DNA from: Fredinandcohnia quinoae
GTDB taxonomy: Bacteria > Bacillota > Bacilli > Bacillales > Bacillaceae_L
DNA: 64,000 nt
Assembly: GCF_022427965.1 (NCBI RefSeq)
Contig: NZ_JAKTTI010000023.1
Span: forward strand, 1 to 64,000
Reading direction: 5' to 3'
A model generated the notes under the pieces. It saw only the letters and a program-made list of their open reading frames with translations. It made no database searches and was not told the origin of the DNA. A program made the position numbers and the translations under genes. Below, piece by piece: positions 1-8,587 of the stretch. The stretch's first letter is position 1. Each line of letters starts with the position of its first letter.

Positions 1-53
1 ATTTGAGAGTGGTTGTTTCTCTAAAACTGTCTACTATATAGGTACAATAGCAA

Positions 54-115
54 TTAACGACCGTATTTTCGGATTAACAGCCGTATTCCTAAAATAACGA
101 CCGTATTTCTTAAAA
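54..115. repeat. Degenerate tandem repeat, three 20-21 bp units
   Basis: Three consecutive units begin at 54, 74 and 95. Each has the core AACGACCGTATT or AACAGCCGTATT followed by an A/T-rich tail. The unit length is 20 to 21 bases, so this is not coding. Read on the other strand the units (GAAAATACGGTCGTTA) resemble those of the longer 20-bp array at 59361-59550, so both may belong to one family. Bases 1-53 and 116-208 show nothing I can name. Confidence 0.55.
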
Positions 116-208
116 AATGCAATTTCCTTATCTTTTTATTGATTGGCTTTTCGATTAACTTGTTTTTTTTCCTTATAATCTAGCTATTTCTTCCTCAAAT
201 CCTTTAAG

Positions 209-332
209 TTATCCACATTACACACAATATCCACAATGGACTTATGAATTTATCCACAATATCCACAACCACATCAATTGCCATTATAGAATTTTACTCA
301 AAAACGCTTTCGTTCTATCGTGTTGTGGATTA
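209..332. promoter_or_regulatory. Cluster of five DnaA-box-like 9-mers
   Basis: Two perfect DnaA boxes (TTATCCACA at 209-217 and 250-258), two one-mismatch boxes (ATATCCACA at 227-235 and 259-267) and one inverted near-match (TGTGGATTA at 324-332) lie within 124 bases. The last one is inside the 3' end of the adjacent ATPase gene. DnaA-box clusters outside oriC are known in Bacillus subtilis and modulate initiation. There is no dnaA or dnaN here, so this is not seen as an origin. Binding is inferred. Confidence 0.55.
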
Positions 333-1006
333 TTAAATAATTCCTTGGGCACATTTTCCTCAACAATTATGCCTTCATCCATAAAAAGGACACGATCTCC
401 TACTTCACGGGCAAAGCCCATTTCATGAGTAACAACAACCATTGTCATTCCTTCCTTTGCCAACTGCTTCATCACCTCTAAAACCTCGCCAACCATTTCC
501 GGATCCAATGCTGATGTTGGCTCATCAAAAAGCATTACTTTTGGCTCCATTGCCAATGCTCTAGCAATCGCTACCCGCTGCATTTGGCCACCCGATAAGG
601 AGCTTGGATACGCATCTGCTTTTTCTGATAATCCTACTTTGCGCAAAAGCTCGAAACCATGGTCAATCGCCCTATTTTTCGAAATCCTCTTCACCTGTAC
701 TGGTGATAGAATGATATTTTCCATCACTGTTTTATGTGGAAATAAATTAAATTGCTGAAAAACCATCCCTACCTCTGTCCTAATTTTATTTATATTTGTC
801 TTTTTATCTGTTATATCAATTCCCTCTATAAAAACCTGTCCTTCATCGATCGATTCTAGTAAATTAATGCATCTTAAAAAGGTAGATTTCCCAGAACCTG
901 ATGGTCCGATGACAACGACTACCTCCTGGGGCTTAATATCAACAGAAATGCCTCTTAAAACTTCATTTTTCCCAAAAGACTTTCTAATCCCATCCACTTT
1001 GATCAT
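284..1006 (-). CDS. Polar amino-acid ABC transporter ATP-binding protein (GlnQ type)
   Basis: This is the cytoplasmic ATPase that powers the amino-acid importer encoded by the next two genes. It shows Walker A GPSGSGKS at residues 34-41, the signature LSGGQMQR, Walker B VMLFDEP and the switch histidine in VVTHEM. The start chosen at 1006 gives 240 residues, the usual length. Its ATG overlaps the permease stop codon as ATGA, which implies translational coupling. An upstream TTG in frame at 1138 would add 44 residues encoded inside the permease gene and is unlikely. Confidence 0.93.
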   Translation of the reverse strand: MIKVDGIRKSFGKNEVLRGISVDIKPQEVVVVIGPSGSGKSTFLRCINLLESIDEGQVFIEGIDITDKKTNINKIRTEVGMVFQQFNLFPHKTVMENIILSPVQVKRISKNRAIDHGFELLRKVGLSEKADAYPSSLSGGQMQRVAIARALAMEPKVMLFDEPTSALDPEMVGEVLEVMKQLAKEGMTMVVVTHEMGFAREVGDRVLFMDEGIIVEENVPKELFNNPQHDRTKAFLSKIL

Positions 1007-1659
1007 TCCGTCTTCAACCTCTTTTCGAGTAAGTTTAATAGAAGAGTTAACGAAAGGGTTAAAAATAAATAGATAAAGGCTGCCGTCAAATATGGTTCCC
1101 ACACTTTCGAATATTGGCCAGTCATCATCCGTCCCCAATACATGAGCTCCGGAGTCGCCACAATTGATAAAAGTGAAGAGTCTTTTACAAGAATGACAAA
1201 CTCATTTCCTAAAGGTGGTATCATTCGTTTAAAGGCTTGGGGCAAAATTACATGTCTCATTGCTTGAATATGACTCATCCCCAGTGAGCGAGCAGCCTCC
1301 ATTTGACCTCTCTCCAATGATTGAATGCCTGCACGGAATATTTCAGCCACATATGCTGCCGAATTCAATGTTAGTGCAATGATCCCAGCAATAATTCCAT
1401 TTGTTTCTCCGAGAAAATACGGTACTACCCCGAAATATACAATTAAGATTTGCACCATAAGTGGCGTCCCCCGGAAAAATGTAATATAACAAACGAACGG
1501 AAATGCGAGTAGCTTATTACGCATGATTTTACCTAATCCGATAAATAAACCAAGGATTGTCCCAAGTAAAATCCCGGCGATCGATAAACCGATTGTGTAT
1601 ACTGTCCCTTTCAAAAAATAAGGAGCATACTCAATAATAATATCGAACCTAAAACCCAT
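1003..1659 (-). CDS. Polar amino-acid ABC transporter permease (His/Glu/Gln/Arg type)
   Basis: An integral membrane subunit of 218 residues with several hydrophobic spans. It carries the EAA loop around residues 120-150 ([22 protein letters not shown]), the contact site for the ATPase. The start at 1659 is preceded by GGGAGG. An upstream start at 1683 would place that Shine-Dalgarno inside the gene. It is the middle gene of a binding protein, permease, ATPase operon on the minus strand. Only one permease is present, so it probably acts as a homodimer. Confidence 0.93.
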   Translation of the reverse strand: MGFRFDIIIEYAPYFLKGTVYTIGLSIAGILLGTILGLFIGLGKIMRNKLLAFPFVCYITFFRGTPLMVQILIVYFGVVPYFLGETNGIIAGIIALTLNSAAYVAEIFRAGIQSLERGQMEAARSLGMSHIQAMRHVILPQAFKRMIPPLGNEFVILVKDSSLLSIVATPELMYWGRMMTGQYSKVWEPYLTAAFIYLFLTLSLTLLLNLLEKRLKTE

Positions 1660-1726
1660 CCTATAACCTCCCTCGAAAACCAAAAATTGCGTAACACAAA
1701 TATTGAGTTACGCAATTCTTGAGGTT

Positions 1727-2533
1727 CTATTTTTCTGATTCCTGTTGTGCCTTAAGTGTCTCTAAATCAGGCTTATCCACAAACCATTTACTATAAATTT
1801 CTTCATATGTTCCATTCTCAATTATTTTCTCTAATGCCTTATCGAAATCAACTTTAAGGTCTTTCGTACCCTTTGGAAACATCATTCCATAGTATTCGGG
1901 ATCAAATGTATTCTTATCACCGACAACCTTTAACTTTTTATCAGGGTTATTCTTCACATACCATTCAATTACACCATTATCCGCGACAACAGCTTCAGCA
2001 CCACCGCTTTCAAGCTCCATAATGGCTAAGTTATTATTCTCAAATGACTTAATATTTTTATGTTTTTCCCCAAGTAATTTTTCAACGGCTTCATGACCAG
2101 TCGTTCCACCCTGTACTGCAACGACTTTATCTAAAAGATCGTCTGCACTTTGAATATCACTGTCTTCGGGAACTAATATTTTATTAATAGATAGAAAATA
2201 AGGGAGTGTGAAATCATAGTCTACTTTTCGATCATCTGTTATCGAAATCGCTGAAATCCCCACATCAGATGTTTTATTGTCAAGCTCTAAAAATAATGGG
2301 TCCCAGCCAGTATTGACGATATTGAGCTCATATCCAGCTTCTTCGGCAACTGCGTTAATTACATCAATGTCAAAACCAACAATCTTATCCCCTTCCGTAT
2401 ACTCAAATGGTGCATAAGCCGCATCTGTCGCAACCTTAAGCGTCTTCCCATCCCCACCAGAGTCTTTCGAACCACAAGCAGCAAGAACAAAAATAAAGAC
2501 AAATGTCATTGCTAACAATAGTATTCTCTTCAA
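1727..2533 (-). CDS. Amino-acid ABC transporter substrate-binding lipoprotein
   Basis: A family 3 extracellular solute-binding protein of 268 residues. A short signal peptide ends in a lipobox with LAAC at about residues 17-20, so the mature protein should be lipid-anchored outside the membrane. The fold signatures KVATDAAYAPFEY and VGFDIDVINAVAEEAGY are typical of polar amino-acid binders. It is the first gene of the operon with the permease and ATPase. The exact amino acid cannot be read from sequence; cystine, glutamine and arginine are all possible. Confidence 0.92.
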   Translation of the reverse strand: MKRILLLAMTFVFIFVLAACGSKDSGGDGKTLKVATDAAYAPFEYTEGDKIVGFDIDVINAVAEEAGYELNIVNTGWDPLFLELDNKTSDVGISAISITDDRKVDYDFTLPYFLSINKILVPEDSDIQSADDLLDKVVAVQGGTTGHEAVEKLLGEKHKNIKSFENNNLAIMELESGGAEAVVADNGVIEWYVKNNPDKKLKVVGDKNTFDPEYYGMMFPKGTKDLKVDFDKALEKIIENGTYEEIYSKWFVDKPDLETLKAQQESEK

Positions 2534-2617
2534 TTAAATCCCCCCATTTTTTTAAAACCTATGTTGTCTATTTAATGAATTTATATGATTGGGGATATTC
2601 TTATATACCGATTAACA

Positions 2618-2653
2618 AACAAAAAGACTAACTACCATAACAGCAATTAGTCT
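2618..2653 (-). terminator. Rho-independent terminator of the LysE gene
   Basis: On the minus strand AGACTAA and TTAGTCT form a stem (2625-2631 with 2647-2653) followed by TTTTTGTTTG, just after the LysE-family gene. It separates that gene from the amino-acid importer operon. Confidence 0.75.
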
Positions 2654-2661
2654 ACCTATCA

Positions 2662-3288
2662 TTACATTATTAACATTGCAACCAACTGTACACCCATATA
2701 TACAGCAACTCCCCAAATTATCAGTGCAGATAGCTTATTTATTACTTTTAATAGATTTCCAGTTTGATCAATTCTCCCTACACTTCTTCCGACAATTGCT
2801 AGACCGAAAAACCATAACCAAGAAACGACAATTGTTGCACATGTAAATGCTATTTTCTCATCACCACTATAGCTTAATGAGTTTGTCCCGATTACGCCAA
2901 TTGTATCAAGAATGGCATGTGGATTAAGCAAGGATACTGATGCTGCAAACATAATTTGTTTTTTAGGTGATAGTCCTTCCTTACTTTTGTTTGATTCCCC
3001 AGCCTGTTCACTCTTCCAAATAAGCCACCCCATGTATATGAGAAAAATAATGCCCCCACCAAAGATGATTGTTTTAAGCCTTGGTAATGAAAGCAGTATG
3101 AAGGAAACTCCTAGAACAGCTAAAAGAATGAGGATTGTATCACAAATGGCTGCCGTAATGATAACAGGTATGGCTCGTAGAAAGCTGGACTGACTTGCTC
3201 CTTGTGAAAAAACAAATATATTTTGAACTCCGAGCGGTAAGATTAACCCAAATGCTAGAATGACACCGTGGATGATTGCTTCGAACAA
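2662..3288 (-). CDS. LysE/ArgO family amino-acid exporter
   Basis: A small membrane exporter of about 208 residues with roughly six hydrophobic segments. The N-terminal signature AFGLILPLGVQN is diagnostic of the LysE/ArgO family, which exports basic amino acids. The Shine-Dalgarno GGGAGG lies only two bases from an ATG at 3294 but seven bases from a TTG at 3288, so I prefer TTG. The ATG would add two residues. It stands alone with its own terminator and diverges from the permease genes at 3410. Confidence 0.9.
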   Translation of the reverse strand: MFEAIIHGVILAFGLILPLGVQNIFVFSQGASQSSFLRAIPVIITAAICDTILILLAVLGVSFILLSLPRLKTIIFGGGIIFLIYMGWLIWKSEQAGESNKSKEGLSPKKQIMFAASVSLLNPHAILDTIGVIGTNSLSYSGDEKIAFTCATIVVSWLWFFGLAIVGRSVGRIDQTGNLLKVINKLSALIIWGVAVYMGVQLVAMLIM

Positions 3289-3409
3289 ATTCATTTCCTC
3301 CCATTTATACAAGTAGTATTATTCACATTTTTTACAATATTAAAAAGGTATTTCGACATACTTTGTAGAAATAGTATGAATAGTTTGCTTTTTTCAAGGA
3401 GTGATTGTA

Positions 3410-4324
3410 ATGAATGCTACAAAAGAGGTAATAAAAATTGTCGCAATCTACCTATTTGTGTTTTTCTTTATTATCTTATTTGTGCTCTTCCCCCGAGATG
3501 CAAGCATAGAAGTATCTGGTCAAGCCATGGTTGTTGAGTATAGCTATGATTTTAATCTGGAAGAATACAAAAATAACGTTGTATCGTTTTTCAAAGAGGT
3601 ATACGAAAATAAGAGTTTAGGGGGTACAAAGTTTAGAACCCGTTCGGTTGAAGATGAATTACAGAAATTCCTGCCAAGGAGCTTAAAAGTTATCGCGATT
3701 GGTTTTTTCATTAGTGTCATTTTTGGAATATTAAAGGGGATTTTTGATTATCGAAGTAAAAATACGAAAAAAAGTATATTAGGAAATGGTACAACTTGGT
3801 TCTTTTCTGGTTTACCCGACTTTTTTATCGTTATTTGTCTAGTCTACTTTCTGCTTTTGTTCATACCTGAGATTAATATTATGGGAACAGAGTCCTGGTA
3901 TAAATTTATCGCACCTAGCATTCTCATATCAATCGCACCATTATTTTATGTAGCACGAGTCACATCTGTTTCCCTACAAACACAGGATCGTGAACCACAT
4001 ATTCAGGTTGCTTATTCAAAGGGCTTCACCCCAGGAAAAGTATTGATCAACCATATGCTAAAACCTTGTCTAATAACAGTTTCAAGTCATTTGCAAAGTC
4101 TAATGGTATTTTTATTATCAAATTTACTTGTTGTTGAATATTTAATTGGGTATGAAGGAGCTGCATATCGTCTATTCTCGGCAATTGGTTATTCGAATAA
4201 AATTCCTTTTTTCCCAATACGTGAGCAAGGTTTAATCATTGGCATTTGCATTAGTTTTCTTTTCCTCGTTATGATTGCTCATATTTTTAGTCAATTAATA
4301 AAAGCAAAATTAGATCCAAAGTAA
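3410..4324 (+). CDS. Orphan OppB/DppB-like ABC transporter permease
   Basis: An inner-membrane permease of 304 residues: an N-terminal span ending in LFPRD, a charged extracytoplasmic loop, then a five-span transport domain with the loop AYSKGFTPGKVLINHMLKP, which resembles the EAA loop that docks an ATPase. AAGGAG at 3396-3401 selects the ATG at 3410. The next gene encodes its OppC-like partner. No ATP-binding or substrate-binding gene lies on either side. A paralogous pair sits at 39361-41186. The substrate is unknown. Confidence 0.85.
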   Translation: MNATKEVIKIVAIYLFVFFFIILFVLFPRDASIEVSGQAMVVEYSYDFNLEEYKNNVVSFFKEVYENKSLGGTKFRTRSVEDELQKFLPRSLKVIAIGFFISVIFGILKGIFDYRSKNTKKSILGNGTTWFFSGLPDFFIVICLVYFLLLFIPEINIMGTESWYKFIAPSILISIAPLFYVARVTSVSLQTQDREPHIQVAYSKGFTPGKVLINHMLKPCLITVSSHLQSLMVFLLSNLLVVEYLIGYEGAAYRLFSAIGYSNKIPFFPIREQGLIIGICISFLFLVMIAHIFSQLIKAKLDPK

Positions 4325-4340
4325 AAAGAGGTGAATCTCG

Positions 4341-5234
4341 TTGAATAAAAATTGGTTTTTAATCATTGGCATTGCCATGGTATCCTTCCTTCTTTTAATT
4401 GCCTTTGTTGGACCACACTTACCTTTTGTACAGGAAGGACTAAAAGTAGAAAGACTTAGATTTCCACCTGATGGGAGTATTTTAAAAGCCCCTTTGGCTC
4501 CGTCTGGAGAATTCCCCTTTGGAACCGATTATGAAGGGCGTAATTTGATAAGTGTTCTTATTGCTGGTACGAAGGATACACTCAAGATTATCATCGGGAT
4601 TGTTGTCATTCGATACGCAATTGCGATTCCACTTGGGTTACTTGCAACACGGAAAAACAATATTTTTTCTTGGCTTGTGACAACATGGAATAATGTATTT
4701 TCAAGTATTCCCGTTATATTTTCGGCATTATTAATCTTATGTGTACCTGCATTGGTTATGAATGAAAATCGTTTGGAATGGTCCATTCTTTTTCTCGCCT
4801 TAATCGAGGTTGGAAAAGTCAGTCATGTAATTCGCGAAGAAACACAGAGAATTGCGCGCAAACCATATATCGAAGCAGGGATTACGGTTGGTGTGTCCCC
4901 ACTGAGATTGGCTTTAGGCAATATTTTACCTAATACGTACCCTTCGATTATGGTTAACTTTTTTATCGACATCGGCCGAACAGCTTTGCTAATTGCACAA
5001 CTAGGAATCTTTTCTGTATTCCTTTCCCAAAAATTTGTCCAATTGAATTACGGCTCAGGGGAAATGATTAACGAAAGCTTTAACTGGCCAACACTGCTCG
5101 GTCAAGCGAGAAGGGACGTTCTATCTGCTATTTGGATTCCATTTTATACATGTATCGCCATTACATTTACTATCTTTACCTTTAATATTTTGGGTGAAGG
5201 GTTACGGAGATTTTTCGAGAAGAAAACAACTTGA
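4341..5234 (+). CDS. Orphan OppC/DppC-like ABC transporter permease
   Basis: The partner of the preceding permease, 297 residues. An N-terminal membrane span is followed by the OppC-type motif FGTDYEGRNLISVLIAGTKDTL and an EAA-like loop EAGITVGVSPLRLALGNILPN. It starts at TTG 4341 after AGAGGTG, 16 bases behind the first permease, and a terminator follows, so the two form a bicistronic unit. The ATPase must be supplied from elsewhere. It is clearly related to the protein at 39361-40242. Confidence 0.85.
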   Translation: MNKNWFLIIGIAMVSFLLLIAFVGPHLPFVQEGLKVERLRFPPDGSILKAPLAPSGEFPFGTDYEGRNLISVLIAGTKDTLKIIIGIVVIRYAIAIPLGLLATRKNNIFSWLVTTWNNVFSSIPVIFSALLILCVPALVMNENRLEWSILFLALIEVGKVSHVIREETQRIARKPYIEAGITVGVSPLRLALGNILPNTYPSIMVNFFIDIGRTALLIAQLGIFSVFLSQKFVQLNYGSGEMINESFNWPTLLGQARRDVLSAIWIPFYTCIAITFTIFTFNILGEGLRRFFEKKTT

Positions 5235-5240
5235 GCAAAC

Positions 5241-5275
5241 AAAGCGGTGGTTACTACAAAGGCCTCCGCTTTTCT
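5241..5275 (+). terminator. Rho-independent terminator after permease pair
   Basis: AAAGCGG at 5241-5247 pairs with CCGCTTT at 5266-5272, followed by T residues. It closes the two-gene permease unit. Confidence 0.7.
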
Positions 5276-5341
5276 TACGTTACTAGTTCATTTTATGATA
5301 TTACTAATCAAATGATAGATCTTTTATTAATATACGAAAAT

Positions 5342-5370
5342 TTGAAATATTTTTTATAAAATGATATAAT
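5342..5370 (+). promoter_or_regulatory. Sigma-A promoter of the lipoprotein gene
   Basis: TTGAAA at 5342-5347 and TATAAT at 5365-5370 are separated by exactly 17 bases. The pair lies 31 bases before the lipoprotein start, so that gene has its own transcript. Confidence 0.75.
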
Positions 5371-5401
5371 TTCCTAAAAATAGGGATAGGTGGGTGTAAA
5401 A

Positions 5402-5956
5402 TTGAAAAAATTATTTCTCCTTTTCACAACATTATCCATAGGAATCTTTTTATTTGGATGTTCGGATAATAATCAAGTAGAAAATAAGAATGAAGATCCC
5501 AATATCAATGAAAATAGTATTGAAGAAATTGACATTGAAGCAGTAAATGAAAAAAGTGCATCTGCAAAACGGCCCCCTGATTTATCATTAGTTGGGGTTG
5601 GGGATCCAAATACTTCAGTATCTTCCAAGATAAATTCATATTGTTGGAATGAAAGTAACTGCACGTTAACACCAAAAAAGCCACAAGATCTGTTAATAGA
5701 CACTAGAGATTACCCCGTAGCACCTGGACAGAAACTTTCATTTATCGTAAGTGCAACTGCTTACCAAGCATTAATTTTTCCTGATTCATTAAAAGTCACA
5801 CAGATTCACAAGGATACTGAGACAGAGATAGAGGTCACAAATAAGGTAATAACTGTTCCTACAGAGAAAGGTATTTATTATTATCATGTGAACGCAAAGT
5901 GGGAAGGGGAAATAAAAGGAGAAGCTTACTATGCGTTTTTTTTAAGGGTTAAATAG
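5402..5956 (+). CDS. Lipoprotein of unknown function
   Basis: About 184 residues. A signal peptide ends in LFGC, giving a lipid-anchored cell-surface protein. An acidic, Asn/Glu-rich linker of about 40 residues follows, then a compact beta-rich domain that contains two cysteines close together (YCWNESNCTL), possibly a disulfide. AGGTGGG gives an 8-base spacing to TTG 5402; a GTG at 5390 lies within that Shine-Dalgarno and is less likely. It has its own promoter and terminator. I do not recognise the family. Confidence 0.75.
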   Translation: MKKLFLLFTTLSIGIFLFGCSDNNQVENKNEDPNINENSIEEIDIEAVNEKSASAKRPPDLSLVGVGDPNTSVSSKINSYCWNESNCTLTPKKPQDLLIDTRDYPVAPGQKLSFIVSATAYQALIFPDSLKVTQIHKDTETEIEVTNKVITVPTEKGIYYYHVNAKWEGEIKGEAYYAFFLRVK

Positions 5957-6001
5957 AATTTTGCATTTAGTTCGGAGCTTTTTTGAATAAATTAGGCAAA
6001 C

Positions 6002-6037
6002 AAAGGCGGAGGTTCTCACATAAACCCCCGCTTTTTC
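6002..6037 (+). terminator. Rho-independent terminator after lipoprotein
   Basis: GCGGAGGTT pairs with AACCCCCGC (one mismatch) and is followed by TTTTT. It may also serve the small minus-strand gene at 6138. Confidence 0.75.
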
Positions 6038-6137
6038 TATTATTCTACCTTTAGTACTGTATACGCTCCAATCCAAACAAACAAAAGAAAAAAGGAACTA
6101 AACTAACTAGCCCCCTTTTCCCTACCATATACACGTA

Positions 6138-6335
6138 TTAACTACCCATTTTTCTCCGGGTATTACTCGGTTTTTTTGTTTGTTGGCTTTGCATGCGTTG
6201 GTTTGTACCCTTCAAATTACCAGCCTTACTGCCATTTGTTTGATTTTGCTTTTTATTAGCTAGCTGTTGCTTCACTAAATCTTGAAGGCTTACCTTCTTT
6301 TTATCATTCGTTCCTTGTTCATTTTCAGTTGACAT
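6138..6335 (-). CDS. Small basic hydrophilic protein, unknown
   Basis: A 65-residue protein with no membrane segment. It begins MSTENEQGTNDKKKVSLQDLV and is rich in Lys, Gln, Asn and Arg, ending TRRKMGS. AAGGAG eight bases upstream supports the start at 6335; longer in-frame starts lack one. The composition suggests a disordered nucleic-acid-binding or spore-type small protein, but I do not recognise it. It stands alone between the plus-strand lipoprotein and the GNAT gene. Confidence 0.6.
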   Translation of the reverse strand: MSTENEQGTNDKKKVSLQDLVKQQLANKKQNQTNGSKAGNLKGTNQRMQSQQTKKPSNTRRKMGS

Positions 6336-6455
6336 AGGGACTCTCCTTTTCTTTATAAGGGTATTAACATATTGACCCATTTCGTCCTTTTATCATACAT
6401 GCAAAGTATGAAAACATCTAGAGGATTTAGTCTTAAATTTTTTTATCAAAACAAA

Positions 6456-7541
6456 TTACACATAATGAATTCCCTCTGTGTATGGGAATGGAATTGGAAA
6501 GACATCATCAAGTTCACTAACTCCTGTCTTAAAATCACCGTCAAACACCCAATTAACAAATTCTCCCGCAGACATTATCACTTTTGAATCTTTATATTGA
6601 AGGATGACTCCTCGATTTTCAGTTTCTGATACTGAAAAATTTAGTCCCATTTTACCGATTAATGGTTTTAATTGTTCAATCAATCTCCCAGCATTTACAA
6701 CATATACCGTTCCGCTATTTTTCTTTTCTTCATGTGGTATGTCAATTAGTTCATTGGCCAATTCATCCTGCCAAGGAATGGTTATTTCCATTTCAGATGT
6801 GAGATTTTGATTCAATACGTCCATTAATATCTTGTGGATTGCCTTTGAATTTCCACCCCACTCCGTTACTATGGCTTGTTTTTTCGTACTTTGTTCGGTA
6901 GGAATTCCTATTACCACATAGCTCTCGATTCTATTGTTTTTAACAGCAACAAATACGGATTGCTTCATTTTAAAGATGCTCGTATATCCTCCTGCTTCAA
7001 TCAGCATCGACCATTCCCATAGGTTACTTTCATAACGAACCTTACCTTGCTGCCTAATGTCGTCTATTTGGAAAATATCAGTTGGATTAGCAAGGCGAAT
7101 TTCACCATCATATGTATGTTTTATAATGTGATCTTTATCTAAAAGATACTTACTAGCATTACCAAAATGGGAGCAATGATTTCTTGTATATAATCCACGA
7201 TCACCTGATATTAATAATAGAGAGGCATGTGCTTGATCAATATATTGATAAACTTCATTTAGGATTTTACTAGATAACCCTTGATTGCGATAATCGACAT
7301 CTGTACAAACTGCACCAATTGAGAATACTTGAAGAACTGCTTCTCCAAGCGTAATTTTCGAAGGAACTAATCCCATGAAGCTTACGAGTCTATCTCCATC
7401 AAATGCACCAAATGACAATTCTCTAGTAAAAATATGTGGGAATGCTTCTCCCATTGAAGTATGGCCTTCATTACGAAATGTCTTATCTGCTAAATTAATT
7501 GCTTGTTGGATCTCATGTTTCCTCACACGACGAATTTCCAT
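6456..7541 (-). CDS. GNAT family N-acetyltransferase (two-domain, Eis-like layout)
   Basis: 361 residues. The N-terminal half is a GNAT domain with the acetyl-CoA loop at about residues 77-95 (AVCTDVDYRNQGLSSKIL). The C-terminal half (about 270-361) resembles the sterol-carrier-like domain of Eis-type acetyltransferases. The ATG at 7541 follows GAGGAG. It lies 71 bases behind the sugar dehydrogenase gene with a strong hairpin between, so it is probably a separate transcript or a weak read-through gene of the sugar operon. The substrate is unknown. Confidence 0.82.
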   Translation of the reverse strand: MEIRRVRKHEIQQAINLADKTFRNEGHTSMGEAFPHIFTRELSFGAFDGDRLVSFMGLVPSKITLGEAVLQVFSIGAVCTDVDYRNQGLSSKILNEVYQYIDQAHASLLLISGDRGLYTRNHCSHFGNASKYLLDKDHIIKHTYDGEIRLANPTDIFQIDDIRQQGKVRYESNLWEWSMLIEAGGYTSIFKMKQSVFVAVKNNRIESYVVIGIPTEQSTKKQAIVTEWGGNSKAIHKILMDVLNQNLTSEMEITIPWQDELANELIDIPHEEKKNSGTVYVVNAGRLIEQLKPLIGKMGLNFSVSETENRGVILQYKDSKVIMSAGEFVNWVFDGDFKTGVSELDDVFPIPFPYTEGIHYV

Positions 7542-7580
7542 TTACACCGACTCCTCATATACTGATTTCCCATTAGTAAT

Positions 7581-7607
7581 TATGGGCACCTTAAATAGGT
7601 GCCCATA
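7581..7607 (-). terminator. Perfect 11-bp hairpin closing the sugar enzyme operon
   Basis: TATGGGCACCT (7581-7591) and AGGTGCCCATA (7597-7607) are exact inverted repeats with a five-base loop, six bases past the stop of the dehydrogenase gene. The following T tract is poor, so it may be a weak terminator or a 3'-end stabiliser. Confidence 0.6.
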
Positions 7608-7612
7608 AAATG

Positions 7613-8587
7613 CTAGAGCTTTACAGTTGTTTTTAATTTACTAGACTGATAAGCTGCTAAAGCTACCTCTAACGCTTTTAACCCATCATATCCCGTAATC
7701 GATGGTTCTCTTTCCTGCTCTATACATTCAACAAAATCTTTAATAAGACCAAAGTCCATATCATTTCCATAAAAGACATGGCTTAATGATTTTGCTCCAC
7801 TTGCAAACATTCTGACATGCTCTTTAAATGCATCAACCTTTACTGTTTGTTTTGAGCCAATCACTTCAATCGTTACATCACCCCACATCGGGTATTCCGC
7901 AAATCTTGACCAACTCGCATCATGTGAGGCAATAACACCATTTTCAAATTCCAATGTAAGTATACCGGCATCATCTAGATCAATATTATGGAAATAGGAA
8001 TCAATGATTGCATCCACCTCAGTTATTTCCTTGCCCAAATACCAACGCATAATATCAACCATATGTACGGTATGATCTAGAACTGCACCACCACCAGATT
8101 GTTCCTTATCGATAAACCATCCACCTGGATTTTGACCACGATTTGTTGTTCGAAAAGCAAGTATTTCACCGAGCTCACCAGCATCAATCATTTCTTTTAA
8201 TTGTTGAATCGGTGTACTGAACCGAACCGGGAATGCAATTTGTAACGTAACTCCATGTTCCTCACATGCCTCAATCATCTCTCTTGCATCTTCGATCGTT
8301 GTAGCAATTGGTTTTTCACATAAAATATGTTTTTTTGCTTTAGCTGCATGTAATACCATATCTTTATGGCGGTTATTTTCACTACAAATGATAACTGCAT
8401 CCATTTCAATCTCTAGAAAGTTATTCTGATCAGTGAAATGTTTTGTATGATATTTCTTAGCAACCTCTTGGCCTCTTTCGATCTCATCATCAAAAATGCC
8501 AACTAACTCAACATTAGGGATTTTCATTAAGCTATCTGCGTAACTATACGCATGCATATGAGCAAAGCTCATCATCCCAATCTTCAT
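7613..8587 (-). CDS. Gfo/Idh/MocA family oxidoreductase
   Basis: 324 residues. An N-terminal NAD(P)-binding Rossmann domain (about 1-120) contains the family CEKPIATT motif, with the lysine that contacts substrate. The C-terminal alpha/beta substrate domain has the catalytic-region motif GGGAVLDHTVHMVDIMRWYLG. The N-terminus GMMSFAHMHAYSY replaces the usual glycine-rich loop. It is the last gene of an eight-gene enzyme operon, overlapping the previous gene by ATGA. It probably oxidises or reduces a sugar carbon with NAD(P); the substrate is unknown. Confidence 0.9.
   Translation of the reverse strand: MKIGMMSFAHMHAYSYADSLMKIPNVELVGIFDDEIERGQEVAKKYHTKHFTDQNNFLEIEMDAVIICSENNRHKDMVLHAAKAKKHILCEKPIATTIEDAREMIEACEEHGVTLQIAFPVRFSTPIQQLKEMIDAGELGEILAFRTTNRGQNPGGWFIDKEQSGGGAVLDHTVHMVDIMRWYLGKEITEVDAIIDSYFHNIDLDDAGILTLEFENGVIASHDASWSRFAEYPMWGDVTIEVIGSKQTVKVDAFKEHVRMFASGAKSLSHVFYGNDMDFGLIKDFVECIEQEREPSITGYDGLKALEVALAAYQSSKLKTTVKL

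Noticed and set aside
209-332. Chromosomal replication origin
   Set aside because: DnaA boxes alone, with no dnaA, dnaN, rpmH or AT-rich unwinding region next to them.
1007-1138. N-terminal extension of the amino-acid ATPase
   Set aside because: It would be read from inside the permease gene in another frame and has no family counterpart; the ATGA overlap start is normal.
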